Shown: positions 34,190 to 43,000, counted from the stretch's first letter. The stretch is 64,000 bases of DNA from Neobacillus niacini (GCF_023715415.1 NZ_JAMBOB010000002.1:310001-374000); one strand, 5' to 3'. A program made the numbers and translations. The notes: generated by a model from the sequence alone, not told the origin.

Positions 34190-34690
34190 TTATCGATTAT
34201 CCACTTTTTCCGGATACAGGTCGTGGTTCATCAAACGGAATGTAGCCATTTCTTCGAACTTGGTACCTGGTTTCCCGTAGTTACACCATGGATCAATAGA
34301 AATACCACCGCGTGGAGTGAATTTTCCCCATACTTCAATATATCTTGGATCTAGAAGCTTAATTAAATCGTTCATGATAATATTGACGCAATCCTCATGG
34401 AAATCACCATGATTTCTGAAGCTAAATAAATAGAGTTTAAGAGATTTACTCTCAACAATTTTTTGATTCGGGATGTATGAAATATACATCGTTGCAAAAT
34501 CGGGCTGATGTGTAAGCGGACAAAGACTAGTAAATTCAGGACAATTAAATTTTACGAAATAATCACGCTCGGGATGAAGATTATCAACTGCTTCCAAAAC
34601 CTCTGGTGCATATTCAAATGAGTATTGTGTATTTTGATTACCTAATAGTGTTAAATCCTTTAATCCTTCTTCAGCCTTGCGTCCAGACAT
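34190..34690 (-). CDS. queF: NADPH-dependent 7-cyano-7-deazaguanine reductase
   Basis: This 166-residue QueF of the short unimodular type reduces preQ0 to preQ1 in queuosine synthesis. The catalytic Cys lies in FTSLCPLT near residue 57, and the substrate and NADPH motif is [22 protein letters not shown] near 78-99. Asp in [13 protein letters not shown] is the conserved proton donor. AGGAGG-like GGAGG precedes the ATG. It is transcribed alone, divergent from queCDE, and behind its own preQ1 riboswitch. Confidence 0.95.
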   Translation of the reverse strand: MSGRKAEEGLKDLTLLGNQNTQYSFEYAPEVLEAVDNLHPERDYFVKFNCPEFTSLCPLTHQPDFATMYISYIPNQKIVESKSLKLYLFSFRNHGDFHEDCVNIIMNDLIKLLDPRYIEVWGKFTPRGGISIDPWCNYGKPGTKFEEMATFRLMNHDLYPEKVDNR

Positions 34691-34779
34691 AAAAAAACCT
34701 CCAAGTCAAAATGTATCCCAACACTTTCTTTACAAGAGAGTCCCAGCCATCTTACTACAGCAAACCACAAGGATAAAAA
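34691..34779 (-). other. Leader between preQ1 terminator and queF
   Basis: This transcribed leader of about 90 bases has no clear structure beyond a ribosome site (TTGGAGG) next to queF. An ORF that runs through the leader and the riboswitch on the minus strand is not a gene. Confidence 0.4.
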
Positions 34780-34781
34780 AA

Positions 34782-34810
34782 CAAAAAGCCACGTCCGGTA
34801 TGGACATGGC
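34782..34810 (-). terminator. Terminator after the queF preQ1 riboswitch
   Basis: Read on the minus strand, GCCATGTCC pairs with GGACGTGGC around a short loop, followed by TTTTTGTTTTTTT. Its position between the aptamer and queF fits preQ1-dependent termination. Confidence 0.82.
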
Positions 34811-34825
34811 GTAGAGTCATGTATC

Positions 34826-34864
34826 CATAGTTTTTTATAGAGGGTATCAGCTATGAACCTCTCC
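34826..34864 (-). ncRNA. preQ1-I riboswitch upstream of queF
   Basis: Read on the minus strand the sequence is GAGAGGTTCATAGCTGATACCCTCTATAAAAAACTATGG with the preQ1-I blocks AGAGGTTC, AGC, ACCCTCTAT and AAAAAACTA. This class binds 7-aminomethyl-7-deazaguanine and shuts off queuosine genes. A terminator follows before queF. Confidence 0.9.
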
Positions 34865-34986
34865 CGTGTAAGTACGGGTATTATCTTCTTCCATATGATA
34901 AAGGACATCAACAAAAACGTCAAATAAAAAATTATGGTTCCTATTTTCATTTTTTTTATGTTATTATACTTACAGCGTAATTCGAT

Positions 34987-35020
34987 AGAGGTTCTAGCAC
35001 CCCTCGTTAAAAAAACTAAG
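34987..35020 (+). ncRNA. preQ1-I riboswitch upstream of queC
   Basis: AGAGGTTCTAGCACCCCTCGTT followed by AAAAAAACTAAG matches the preQ1-I aptamer, with AGAGG pairing with CCCTC and the A-rich tail and CTAA closing the pseudoknot. It faces away from the copy at 34826-34864, only about 120 bases off. Confidence 0.9.
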
Positions 35021-35023
35021 ATG

Positions 35024-35058
35024 AAGCTGTACTTCTATCTTGGGGTACGGCTTTTTCT
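35024..35058 (+). terminator. Terminator after the queC preQ1 riboswitch
   Basis: AAGCTGTAC pairs with GTACGGCTT (one G-T) around a 12-base loop, followed by TTTTCTATTTT. It lies directly before the queC ribosome site. Confidence 0.82.
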
Positions 35059-35082
35059 ATTTTGGAAGGAGTTTCCTTAAAT

Positions 35083-35754
35083 ATGTTAAAAAATGAAAAA
35101 GCCATTGTCGTATTTAGCGGCGGGCAGGACAGCACTACTTGTTTATTTTGGGCGTTACAACAATTTAAAGAGGTGGAGGCAGTCACCTTCGACTACAATC
35201 AACGGCATAGTTTAGAAATTGAATGTGCCAAAAATATAGCCAATGAACTAGGTGTTAGACACCATATATTAGATATGTCTTTATTGAATCAGCTCGCACC
35301 CAATGCGTTAACACGCTCTGATATTGAAGTCAAAGAAGGAGAAGATGGTGAACTTCCTTCAACGTTTGTCCCGGGAAGAAATCTTTTGTTCCTTACCTTT
35401 GCCGGAGTGTTAGCTCGTCAGGTTGGTGCCAAGCATATAGTGACGGGTGTTTGTGAAACAGATTTCAGCGGCTACCCAGATTGCCGTGATATTTTTATAA
35501 AATCACTCAATGTTACCTTAAATCTTTCCATGGATGATAACTTTGTGATTCACACACCGTTAATGTGGTTGAATAAGGAAGAGACATGGGAATTAGCAGA
35601 TCAATTAAATGCTTTTGAATACGTACGGGAGAATACGTTAACCTGTTACAATGGCGTTATTTCTGACGGCTGTGGAGAATGTCCTGCATGTGTGTTAAGA
35701 AAACGCGGACTCGATGACTTTCTAAGTGGGAGGACTCAAAATGTACGGATTTAG
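35083..35754 (+). CDS. queC: 7-cyano-7-deazaguanine synthase
   Basis: The 223-residue enzyme makes preQ0 from carboxy-deazaguanine, ammonia and ATP. The N-terminal PP-loop [10 protein letters not shown] lies near residues 11-20, and the zinc-binding cysteines are in [13 protein letters not shown] near 191-203. ATG 35083 follows GGAAGGAG; a TTG at 35062 is in frame but sits before that site. It overlaps queD by 14 bases and is the first gene after the preQ1 riboswitch. Confidence 0.95.
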   Translation: MLKNEKAIVVFSGGQDSTTCLFWALQQFKEVEAVTFDYNQRHSLEIECAKNIANELGVRHHILDMSLLNQLAPNALTRSDIEVKEGEDGELPSTFVPGRNLLFLTFAGVLARQVGAKHIVTGVCETDFSGYPDCRDIFIKSLNVTLNLSMDDNFVIHTPLMWLNKEETWELADQLNAFEYVRENTLTCYNGVISDGCGECPACVLRKRGLDDFLSGRTQNVRI

Positions 35755-36220
35755 AATCGTCGATAAACTGCAGAAAATAGATGAAGACATTCAGCGTAGG
35801 GAGTTAAAGTATCATACGAAGCGTGTATTGGTAAGTAAGGAATTTACCTTTGATGCCGCACATCACTTACATTGCTATGAAGGCAAATGCAAGAACCTCC
35901 ATGGCCACACCTATAAAGTAGTCTTCGGGATTAGCGGCTATGTGGATGAAAGAGGATTAATGATGGATTTTGGGGATATCAAGGAAATTTGGAAAAATGA
36001 AATTGAGATTCACTTGGATCATCGATACCTAAATGAAACACTGCCTCCGATGAATACAACCGCTGAAAATATCGTGGTTTGGATTTATGAAAAAATGCAG
36101 GAAGCATTAGCTAAGGAAGAGATTAAGGATCAATTTCACGGAGCTAGAGTAGAATTTGTCCGCCTTTTTGAAACGCCTACTAGTTATGCAGAGGCTAGAA
36201 GGGAGTGGATGGAGGTATGA
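35741..36220 (+). CDS. queD: 6-carboxy-5,6,7,8-tetrahydropterin synthase
   Basis: The 159-residue QueD of the PTPS family converts dihydroneopterin triphosphate into carboxytetrahydropterin. Zinc-binding His residues lie in [12 protein letters not shown] and LHGHTYKV; the catalytic Cys is in [15 protein letters not shown] and PTAENI-like [13 protein letters not shown] are also family features. The N-terminal 30 residues are a short extension before [11 protein letters not shown] 35741 follows GGGAGGA. It overlaps both neighbours. Confidence 0.94.
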   Translation: MYGFRIVDKLQKIDEDIQRRELKYHTKRVLVSKEFTFDAAHHLHCYEGKCKNLHGHTYKVVFGISGYVDERGLMMDFGDIKEIWKNEIEIHLDHRYLNETLPPMNTTAENIVVWIYEKMQEALAKEEIKDQFHGARVEFVRLFETPTSYAEARREWMEV

Positions 36221-36945
36221 GCAGAATTCCCGTTCTAGAAATTTTTGGCCCCACCATCCAAGGCGAGGGGATGGTCGTTGGCCAAGTTACGATGTTTGTT
36301 CGAACAGCCGGCTGCGATTATTCCTGCAGCTGGTGTGATTCTGCCTTTACGTGGGACGGCACCGCTAAAGACGACATTATGTTAATGACTGCCGAAGAAA
36401 TATGGACAGAATTAAAAGCCCTTGGCGGGGACAATTTTTCCTTTGTAACCATCTCTGGGGGAAATCCCGCATTACTCAAAAATCTAGATTCACTGATTGA
36501 TTTGTTAAAAGAAAATCAGATTTCGATTGGAATTGAAACACAAGGAAGCAGATGGCAGGATTGGTTCTTAAAAATTGATGAACTTACCATTTCTCCTAAA
36601 CCGCCAAGTTCAACGATGGAAACAAACTTTGAAGTATTAGATTCGATTTTTATTAATCTAGATGAAAACCAGTTTGAAAATAATGTTAGTTTAAAAGTCG
36701 TTATTTTCGATGAAGCTGATTTGGAATATGCTAAAATGATTCATAAAAGATACCAAGGCATTCCATTTTACCTTTCGGTTGGTAATGATGATATCACGAA
36801 TTCAAATAATCAAGACCTGATTCAAAAGCTTCTCCTTAAATACGAGTGGCTAGTTAATCAAGTAGTAGTAGACAACCAATTAAACAATGTTAGAGTGCTT
36901 CCTCAATTACATACCCTGCTTTGGGGTAATAAACGTGGAGTTTAA
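36217..36945 (+). CDS. queE: 7-carboxy-7-deazaguanine synthase (radical SAM)
   Basis: This 242-residue radical SAM enzyme rearranges carboxytetrahydropterin to 7-carboxy-7-deazaguanine. The cluster motif is Cys-X3-Cys-X2-Cys in CDYSCSWCD near residues 31-39, preceded by FGPTIQGEGMVVGQ, the family N-terminus. Glycine-rich TISGGNPAL binds SAM. ATG 36217 has GGAGG just before; an in-frame GTG 12 bases earlier is in that site. It is the last gene of the queCDE operon. Confidence 0.95.
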   Translation: MSRIPVLEIFGPTIQGEGMVVGQVTMFVRTAGCDYSCSWCDSAFTWDGTAKDDIMLMTAEEIWTELKALGGDNFSFVTISGGNPALLKNLDSLIDLLKENQISIGIETQGSRWQDWFLKIDELTISPKPPSSTMETNFEVLDSIFINLDENQFENNVSLKVVIFDEADLEYAKMIHKRYQGIPFYLSVGNDDITNSNNQDLIQKLLLKYEWLVNQVVVDNQLNNVRVLPQLHTLLWGNKRGV

Positions 36946-36951
36946 ATGACA

Positions 36952-36985
36952 AGGCTCACCTATAAAAATAGGTGGGCTTTTTTTA
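36952..36985 (+). terminator. Terminator of the queCDE operon
   Basis: AGGCTCACCTAT pairs with ATAGGTGGGCTT around a short A-rich loop, followed by seven T residues, seven bases after queE. Confidence 0.9.
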
Positions 36986-37153
36986 TCTTGTAGACCATTA
37001 ATAAAAATACAGTTTATTTTCATTTATTAAATTAAGATGAAGTTTGCTTTAAGAGTAGGTAAATATGCAAAGATTCGACACACACCAAATTAGCAAGACG
37101 TTAAAATCGTATAGGTAGCTAAGGAGTAGTAAAAAATCTGGAGGTGACAAGGT

Positions 37154-37351
37154 ATGAAGAATATTCTTCGAACCGCTGTCCAGCAAAGAAGGCAATACCT
37201 TATAGATAAACTGCTTAAAATTGGTGTGTTTAAAAAAGAAGATCGACATCTTTATGAATGGACTTTAAGTGACCTGGAAAGGGAATACGAGTATATGGAA
37301 ACAAATCAAGTTAAGGGTAAGATGGAACAAGAAAACCAACAGCTGCAATAA
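37154..37351 (+). CDS. Fur-regulated basic protein A-like small protein
   Basis: The 65-residue basic protein matches the FbpA (Fur-regulated basic protein) family, small proteins of Bacillus linked to iron sparing with the sRNA FsrA. The family core is RRQYLIDKLLKIGVFKKEDRHLYEWTLSDLEREY; the IDKLL...GVFKK...LYE-TL-LE-EY pattern is characteristic. GGAGGTGACAAGGT precedes the ATG. I find no obvious Fur box upstream, so iron regulation is not supported here by sequence. A terminator follows. Confidence 0.7.
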   Translation: MKNILRTAVQQRRQYLIDKLLKIGVFKKEDRHLYEWTLSDLEREYEYMETNQVKGKMEQENQQLQ

Positions 37352-37374
37352 TCAGCTTTAATACTTAGATCAGG

Positions 37375-37404
37375 AAAAAGCCGGCTGGAAAGTCCGGCTT
37401 TTTG
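37375..37404. terminator. Bidirectional terminator
   Basis: AAAAAGCCGG pairs with CCGGCTTTTTG around a 9-base loop. Both strands get a run of T or A, so it serves the FbpA-like gene and the convergent DUF3231 gene. Confidence 0.88.
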
Positions 37405-37413
37405 CCTTATGGT

Positions 37414-38424
37414 TTATGTATTTGGTGATCCTAATTCTCCACGGTCTGTCGCCATCGGGGGCTGTTCCATCCATTTATTACGAATCAGGATATTGGAGCC
37501 ATCCTCTGAATACAATTGGACTTCTAGTGAAAGTCTGTTATACATGACACCCAAATCCATTCGAGGACTTTGAGCTACACCCGTACCGTAATAACCTATA
37601 CTTAATGTGATTAACCCAGTCGTAAAGAACATCATCAGTTTATCGGAAAATGTGTAGGATGTACTAGATGAAACTTCTGCAGAAAGAACAGCCGGAACAG
37701 GGAGGTTACATTCCTCTAATTTTGCGCCAAATGCCTTTATATGTTTCTTTCCAATATCGATTCCTCTAAGAAGAAACTGGGTAACTTCCTTGTCTTTTGC
37801 AACTTGACTAAATCCAAGTAAGGTAGCCACACCTAGGATGTTTCGCTGGATGTTTGCATATAGATTGCCTACTTCAGCAACAATTAATGGTCTTTTTTCA
37901 CCAATAACATCAAAAAGAAAGGCTTGTTTATTAACAAATTCGACTTTTTCACTCGGTATAGCAGGTGACCTTACATAAAGACCTTTTGCCAATAATAGAT
38001 TCTTTGATAGTTTGTATAACTGCATGGTTTCTGACACGCATTCCATATAATAATCGGTAATGTCTGCTCTTACGGATGAAGCGACACTTGCCGAATAATT
38101 GGTTAGACCAATCTTCGCCATTTGATGAATAAATTGAAGTACGAAGCTGTCTGAATAAAGTTTTGGTGCCGATACATCCACATCCTCTTCTAGCTTAAAA
38201 CCATATGGGACAGCAAACTTTTCTTCATTAAAAAAGGCTGTTAATTTCTCTATATGTGTCTTTGATAATTGTAAAGCAAATTCAACAATCTGTTTAATTT
38301 CCGAATCTTCAGCCTTTTCTAAAAAAAATGTCAGTACACAAATACTGCCGCTATCATTCATATATTGTGCCCAAATTTGAGCAAGTTCGGCAGACGTAAT
38401 TTTTACTTTTCTTTCATTCTCCAT
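37414..38424 (-). CDS. DUF3231 family protein
   Basis: The 336-residue protein belongs to DUF3231, a Bacillaceae family with two similar helical halves, often made during sporulation. Family phrases are TSAELAQIWAQYMNDSGS near the start, GFKLEEDVDVSAPKLYSDSF, ASSVRADI and ENGWMEQPP-like RNKWMEQPPMATDR at the end. It is a paralogue of the pair at 43725 and 44811. ATG 38424 follows GGAGGAAATTTA; an upstream in-frame start at 38490 has no site. Biochemical function is unknown. Confidence 0.82.
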   Translation of the reverse strand: MENERKVKITSAELAQIWAQYMNDSGSICVLTFFLEKAEDSEIKQIVEFALQLSKTHIEKLTAFFNEEKFAVPYGFKLEEDVDVSAPKLYSDSFVLQFIHQMAKIGLTNYSASVASSVRADITDYYMECVSETMQLYKLSKNLLLAKGLYVRSPAIPSEKVEFVNKQAFLFDVIGEKRPLIVAEVGNLYANIQRNILGVATLLGFSQVAKDKEVTQFLLRGIDIGKKHIKAFGAKLEECNLPVPAVLSAEVSSSTSYTFSDKLMMFFTTGLITLSIGYYGTGVAQSPRMDLGVMYNRLSLEVQLYSEDGSNILIRNKWMEQPPMATDRGELGSPNT

Positions 38425-38633
38425 TAAATTTCCTCCATAAGTAGAATCCCTATTACCATCATTTCCATAGTTAATGATTATATGTATCAATGGTGTGTCT
38501 TTTTTGATTATTGGGCGTTATGAACTAGAAAATGTAAGACTTATTTCTCATTAACTTTAATGGTTTTCGTTTTAAAATGAAGCGATATGTAAAATGATAA
38601 TGGAGTTAGAAGAGTTGAAGGTGGTAATAAGAC

Positions 38634-40721
38634 GTGGGACGAATGGAACGAAGACAGCAAAGAAATGCGTCAAAATGGGATTGGAAGCAGTTTTTTACAA
38701 AAGGAATGGCGAAGAAGTTAATGGTGGCAGGGATTGTTGCTGCCCTATGTGGTCTCCTTATTGTAAATATTTTTATTTGGACGAGCGATGTAAATAAATT
38801 AAATAAGCCAGCACCTCAGCCAACGATCATCTATGATCAAAATGGGGAGATAGCGAGTAAGATTTCCAACTCAAGTATCGAAGGCGTAGGGATTAAGCAA
38901 ATACCAAAGGAAGTCATACACGCAGTAATTGCAACGGAGGACCAGCGTTTTTATAAGCATAATGGTATCAATTACTTTGCAATTATGAAGGCTTTCTTCA
39001 AAAATATGTTGAGCGGTGACATTGTTGCAGGCGGTAGTACCGTTACACAGCAACTCGCAAAAAACGTATTTCTCACACATGAACGGACATATACACGTAA
39101 GGTCAAGGAGTTAATCATTACGAAAAAGATTGAACGTACTTACTCTAAAGATGAAATCATGGAGAGGTATTTGAATCAGATTTATTTTGGAGAGGGTGCA
39201 TGGGGAATTCAGCGGGCTGCTAAGACGTACTTTGGAAAAGAAGCAAGTGAATTAACGTTAAGTGAGTCGGCGATGCTTGCTGGATTAATTAAGGCTCCTT
39301 CGATTCTTTCACCATTTAAGAATATGGAAAAGTCAGTACAAAGACGAGACCTTGTTTTATCATTAATGGAAAAAGAAGGATATATTACACAAGCAGATGT
39401 TAAGAAAGCCAAAGAACAGCCAGTAGTGTTAAATGAAGAAAAAGTCGAAGATGAGTATGATGGCAAATATCCTTATTATGTGGACCATATTATTCAGGAA
39501 GCCATGACCAAATATAAGCTTACTAAAAACGAAGTTCTGTCAGGCGGACTTCATATTTTTACAGAATTAAATCCTACTATTCAAAAGGGAACAGAAGAAG
39601 TATATCAGAATGATAACTTTTTTCCGGCGAGTCAAAACGATCAATTACTCCAAAGTGGAGCAATTTTCATTGATCCTAAAAGTGGAGGAATTCAAGCACT
39701 TGTCGGCGGGCGTGGCCAACATACGTTTTTAGGATTTAATCGGGCGACCCAATTAGTCAGACAGCCAGGTTCTACTATGAAACCATTGGCTGTTTATACT
39801 CCAGCATTAGAAGAGGGATATGAAGTCTTTGATTTATTACAGGATAGACCGCTAGACTTTGGAGGATATCAGCCAAAGAATTTCGATTGGCAATATCGAG
39901 GCGAGGTAACGATGTATGAGGCCGTTGTGAATTCGTACAATATTCCCCCTGTTTGGTTGTTAAATGAAATTGGGTTACAGCAGGGCACGAAGGCAGTCGA
40001 GGAATTTGGAATTCCTTTACAAGAAAAAGATTATGCACTGGGGATTGCCTTAGGTGGTATGCACGAAGGAACCTCTCCTCTAGCGATGGCACAAGCCTAT
40101 TCCACATTTGCAAATAATGGAACGATGGTGGAGGCACACGCCATTCAAAAAATTGAAGATATAGATGGAAAAGTTATTGCAAAATGGAAAAGTAAATCAA
40201 CTGCAGTGACCAAACCAGAAGTGGCGCAAAAAATCACCTACATGCTAAGCGGTGTTGTTAAGGAAGGTACTGGGAAGAAAGCCTTCATGGAAGGTCTTGA
40301 TATTGCAGGAAAAACAGGATCTACCCAGCTGCCATTTGCGAATGAGGGTGGAACAAAGGATCATTGGTTTGTCGGCTATACACCCGATATTGTCGGAGCG
40401 GTGTGGTTAGGCTACGATCAAACGGACGAAAATCATTACTTAGGCACATCAAGCAGTGGAACCACTCCAGTAATTTTTAAAGAGATACTGGAGAAATCGA
40501 AATCAGTGCTTTCTGATGAAAAATTTGCCTTAACAACCGTTGAGAAAAAATATAAAATTGAAATCAAAAAAATAAAAGAAAAAGAGGAAAAGGTTAGGAA
40601 AGAAAAAGAAAAAGAAGAGAAAGAGAAAAATAAAGGCAGAGGGAAGGGTAAGGAAAAGAATAAGGAGAAAAAGGGGAAAAAGGATAAAGAAAGGGATGAA
40701 GAAGAGGAAGACGAAGAATGA
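38634..40721 (+). CDS. Class A penicillin-binding protein
   Basis: The 695-residue bifunctional enzyme polymerises and cross-links peptidoglycan at the membrane surface. It has a short cytoplasmic N-terminus, a membrane anchor at about residues 30-50, and a glycosyltransferase domain with catalytic Glu102 in ATEDQRFYKHNGI and GGSTVTQQLAKN. The transpeptidase domain has Ser380 in STMK, SYN near 434 and KTGS near 560. The last 60 residues are almost only Lys and Glu. GTG 38634 follows GAAGGTGG. It resembles the PBP2D/PBP4 group of B. subtilis rather than PBP1. Confidence 0.92.
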   Translation: MGRMERRQQRNASKWDWKQFFTKGMAKKLMVAGIVAALCGLLIVNIFIWTSDVNKLNKPAPQPTIIYDQNGEIASKISNSSIEGVGIKQIPKEVIHAVIATEDQRFYKHNGINYFAIMKAFFKNMLSGDIVAGGSTVTQQLAKNVFLTHERTYTRKVKELIITKKIERTYSKDEIMERYLNQIYFGEGAWGIQRAAKTYFGKEASELTLSESAMLAGLIKAPSILSPFKNMEKSVQRRDLVLSLMEKEGYITQADVKKAKEQPVVLNEEKVEDEYDGKYPYYVDHIIQEAMTKYKLTKNEVLSGGLHIFTELNPTIQKGTEEVYQNDNFFPASQNDQLLQSGAIFIDPKSGGIQALVGGRGQHTFLGFNRATQLVRQPGSTMKPLAVYTPALEEGYEVFDLLQDRPLDFGGYQPKNFDWQYRGEVTMYEAVVNSYNIPPVWLLNEIGLQQGTKAVEEFGIPLQEKDYALGIALGGMHEGTSPLAMAQAYSTFANNGTMVEAHAIQKIEDIDGKVIAKWKSKSTAVTKPEVAQKITYMLSGVVKEGTGKKAFMEGLDIAGKTGSTQLPFANEGGTKDHWFVGYTPDIVGAVWLGYDQTDENHYLGTSSSGTTPVIFKEILEKSKSVLSDEKFALTTVEKKYKIEIKKIKEKEEKVRKEKEKEEKEKNKGRGKGKEKNKEKKGKKDKERDEEEEDEE

Positions 40722-40740
40722 AGGATATCATTAATATAGG

Positions 40741-40775
40741 ATGGCCGAGCTTTTCTTGAGTTCGGCCGTTTTTGC
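40741..40775 (+). terminator. Terminator of the PBP gene
   Basis: ATGGCCGA pairs with TTCGGCC around a loop of about 11 bases, followed by GTTTTTG. It lies about 20 bases after the stop codon. Confidence 0.72.
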
Positions 40776-40875
40776 GTTTTAATGAGGAATGGCGATGAAT
40801 GACAAAATAGAAGGAATATATCAATTGGTGGCGAAATTTGTATATAATAAAACATTTTAAAGGATGGTGTTAATT

Positions 40876-41241
40876 ATGTATCGTTTTAAAGCCATAGATC
40901 ACATTCAACTAGCGGCTCCAACGGGTTGTGAGGATTCTGCAAGGAAGTTTTTTATAGATATTTTAGGATTTGAAGAAATGGAAAAACCAGAAGAATTGAA
41001 GAAGCGTGGCGGTGTTTGGTTTCGAAATGGACACACACAAGTACATATTGGCGTAGAGGAGCCCTTTGCTCCTGCAAAAAAAGCACATCCTGCATTTGAG
41101 GTGGAAAATATTGAAGCTTTGAAAAAACACCTATTGGCAAACGGAGTAGACGTGATTGAAGATCATAACCTTCCGGGGGCAAAACGTTTTTATACAACCG
41201 ACCCGTTTGGTAATCGTATTGAAATTCTTGAGTGGATTTAA
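40876..41241 (+). CDS. VOC (glyoxalase/bleomycin-resistance fold) protein
   Basis: The 121-residue protein has the paired beta-alpha-beta-beta-beta modules of the VOC superfamily. Metal-type residues are in IDHIQLAAP near the start, TQVHIGVE in the middle and RIEILEWI at the end (His, His, Glu). A likely conserved part is the module GFEEMEKP and TTDPFGNRIEILEW. ATG 40876 has AAAGGATGG upstream; an ATG four codons earlier lies in it. Substrate is unknown: dioxygenase, glyoxalase or resistance are all possible. Confidence 0.8.
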   Translation: MYRFKAIDHIQLAAPTGCEDSARKFFIDILGFEEMEKPEELKKRGGVWFRNGHTQVHIGVEEPFAPAKKAHPAFEVENIEALKKHLLANGVDVIEDHNLPGAKRFYTTDPFGNRIEILEWI

Positions 41242-41428
41242 TCTATTATTGAGGGGGGAGTGACGTATAAGGCGATAAAACCATTGAAGAATTAGAAGAG
41301 ATTGAAGGACGAAGAAATTGAATATCGTTAAATTACAGGGCTGTCTTTTCGAATATTTATAAGTGAAATGAATATTAGTTAAAATAGGTATTTTTCTTGA
41401 AGACCTTCAAAGATGGAGGGGATGGCTC

Positions 41429-41899
41429 CTGAAAATTGAATACCAACATATTTTTAGTTTGCCAAGGAAAATTGTCTGGAAGTACATCAAGGATGAAAAG
41501 GTACTTGAAAATGCAATTCCTAGCTGCAGGTCATTTGTGCAAAGCTCACCTGGATTATATCAAGCTGAAATCGACATTAACATAGGACCACTAAAAGATG
41601 TTTTTACACTCGAGGTTAAGCTGGAAAAAGAACAGGTTTTGTCATATTATCATCTACTTTTGCAGGGAAAAGGTAATTTAGGGGAAATTAGTGGAAATGC
41701 GCATTTATTCTTCAAAGATCAACAAGGCAGCACGCAACTCACTATCCAGTCTGAAGTGAAAATCACAGGAGCATTGTCTGGGGCCGCAGAGCGGGTGTTA
41801 AAAGGAGGTTCAAACAAGGGGATAGAGAAATTTTTTCTAAGTCTTGAAAAAGAAATTAAAAAAGAAATTTATCTCTTGCGAAAAGGAAAAGGTCGATAA
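41429..41899 (+). CDS. SRPBCC/CoxG-like lipid-binding fold protein
   Basis: The 156-residue protein has the SRPBCC (START-like) fold of the CoxG group. Reading from CTG 41429, behind GGAGGGG, gives KIEYQHIFSLPRKIVWKYIKDEKVLENAIPSC, which restores the family N-terminus; the first ATG/GTG/TTG alternative (TTG 41459) cuts off the first strand and has no ribosome site. The rest has GSTQLTIQSEVKITGALSG and a C-terminal helix. Substrate is unknown. The start codon is inferred. Confidence 0.72.
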   Translation: MKIEYQHIFSLPRKIVWKYIKDEKVLENAIPSCRSFVQSSPGLYQAEIDINIGPLKDVFTLEVKLEKEQVLSYYHLLLQGKGNLGEISGNAHLFFKDQQGSTQLTIQSEVKITGALSGAAERVLKGGSNKGIEKFFLSLEKEIKKEIYLLRKGKGR

Positions 41900-41906
41900 C
41901 GAGGAA

Positions 41907-41933
41907 GAGCAACGCATTGAGCGTTGCTTTTTC
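41907..41933 (+). terminator. Terminator of the SRPBCC gene
   Basis: GCAACGC and GCGTTGC form a perfect stem with a five-base loop, followed by TTTTTC. It lies ten bases after the gene. Confidence 0.85.
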
Positions 41934-41942
41934 TGATTTAAT

Positions 41943-42326
41943 CTATTCATGCTTTGGATAATTAGCAAATTCTTTTATTCCAACTATCCAGTCCTTGAAA
42001 GTGGCATACTTATTGGCATCAAAGCCAAAGTATTCTTTAATTAAGGTGATTGACTTTTGTTCGTTTTCATGAACGATTCCATCTGAATAGACAAGGCGGA
42101 GGATTTCAATTAGAGCAATATGTTTGGAGTGTTCATCTTTAAAAACCTTAAGAATATCATCTATCGCTAAGCCTTTGATGGTATAATCCTCAAGATCCAT
42201 TTCCTTTTGATACTTTACGATAATCGGATTTTCAAAAACCGAGAATTTGCCATCAATGGTAGCCATTAAATAGGCTAACTCTAGAAACGCTTCTTTCTCC
42301 TCTGGTTGAAGCTTTGTCAAAAACAT
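41943..42326 (-). CDS. TerB-like protein
   Basis: The 127-residue all-helical protein resembles the tellurite-resistance TerB-like superfamily: an acidic helix with AYLMATIDGKFSVFE (calcium/metal-type DGK), a repeat-like second half with LRLVYSDGIVHENEQKSITLIKEYFGFD. ATG 42326 is preceded by AAAGGAG; an in-frame ATG 17 codons upstream lacks a site. Such proteins often act in stress or membrane-associated complexes, but the role here is unknown. No ter operon genes are nearby. Confidence 0.65.
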   Translation of the reverse strand: MFLTKLQPEEKEAFLELAYLMATIDGKFSVFENPIIVKYQKEMDLEDYTIKGLAIDDILKVFKDEHSKHIALIEILRLVYSDGIVHENEQKSITLIKEYFGFDANKYATFKDWIVGIKEFANYPKHE

Positions 42327-42560
42327 TATGTGTAGCTCCTTTATCAATAATAAATATATAATTATGTTATTAGTCATCTTACCAAGATTAAATACCCTTT
42401 GTCTAATGTTAATTGGTTTAAAAAGGAAAATATTGTTTTATAGCGAATAAAATATAGAGTGGTGTAAAAAGGTGATATGTAAGCAATTCACATCCTAGAT
42501 GGCTAGAATGTGAAAATGGTGACCCTCACCATTTATATCTTATTGAAAGGAGAATAAGGA

Positions 42561-42977
42561 TTGGAAGATAAATTACTTAGGATTGGTACTACATATTTAC
42601 CAGTTAGCAATGTAGACATTTCATCAGAATGGTATGTAAACAAATTAGGAGCTATTTTAAACTATAAAGATAAAGAAAAAGCCATACTGAATTTTGCCAA
42701 TCAAAGTTTTTTTCTGGTAAAGGCAAAGGAAAATCAAAGCGCAAATTTCTATAATATGTATGGTGACGAGTGTTTCTCTATCACATTTGAAGTGAATGGA
42801 CTTCATGCCCTTGAATCCTTTCATCGAGAGTTTAAAGAAATTGAAATTAGAGTCGGAGATATCGAGGACAGAGGACATAGTGGGAGAAACTTTGTTTTCT
42901 ATGATCCTGATGGAAATAAATTCGATGTGTGGAGTGAACTTAGTCCAATATTTAAAGAAAAGTTTCTTAATAAATAG
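42561..42977 (+). CDS. VOC family protein
   Basis: This 138-residue protein has the VOC fold: LRIGTTYLPVSNVDISSEWYVNKLGA at the start, and FVFYDPDGNKFDVWSE at the end, the typical C-terminal strand. A metal His at the usual first position (H near residue 8) is missing, where IGTTYLPV is seen, so catalysis may differ. The start is TTG 42561 behind AAAGGAG. Ligand or antibiotic-binding function is possible. It is followed by a terminator-like hairpin. Confidence 0.77.
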   Translation: MEDKLLRIGTTYLPVSNVDISSEWYVNKLGAILNYKDKEKAILNFANQSFFLVKAKENQSANFYNMYGDECFSITFEVNGLHALESFHREFKEIEIRVGDIEDRGHSGRNFVFYDPDGNKFDVWSELSPIFKEKFLNK

Positions 42978-43000
42978 ATAATAATTCATAATTAGTGAAA

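Noticed and set aside
34660..34950. Minus-strand ORF of 96 residues upstream of queF
   Set aside because: It runs through the preQ1 riboswitch, its terminator and the queF leader, has no ribosome site and ends inside queF. The RNA elements explain the sequence.
38594..38797. Plus-strand ORF of 67 residues overlapping the PBP start
   Set aside because: It lies in another frame of the PBP gene, whose start has a good ribosome site; no motif.
40436..40855. Minus-strand Ser/Pro/Phe-rich ORF
   Set aside because: It is the complement of the Lys/Glu-rich tail of the PBP gene; low-complexity repeats create the open frame.
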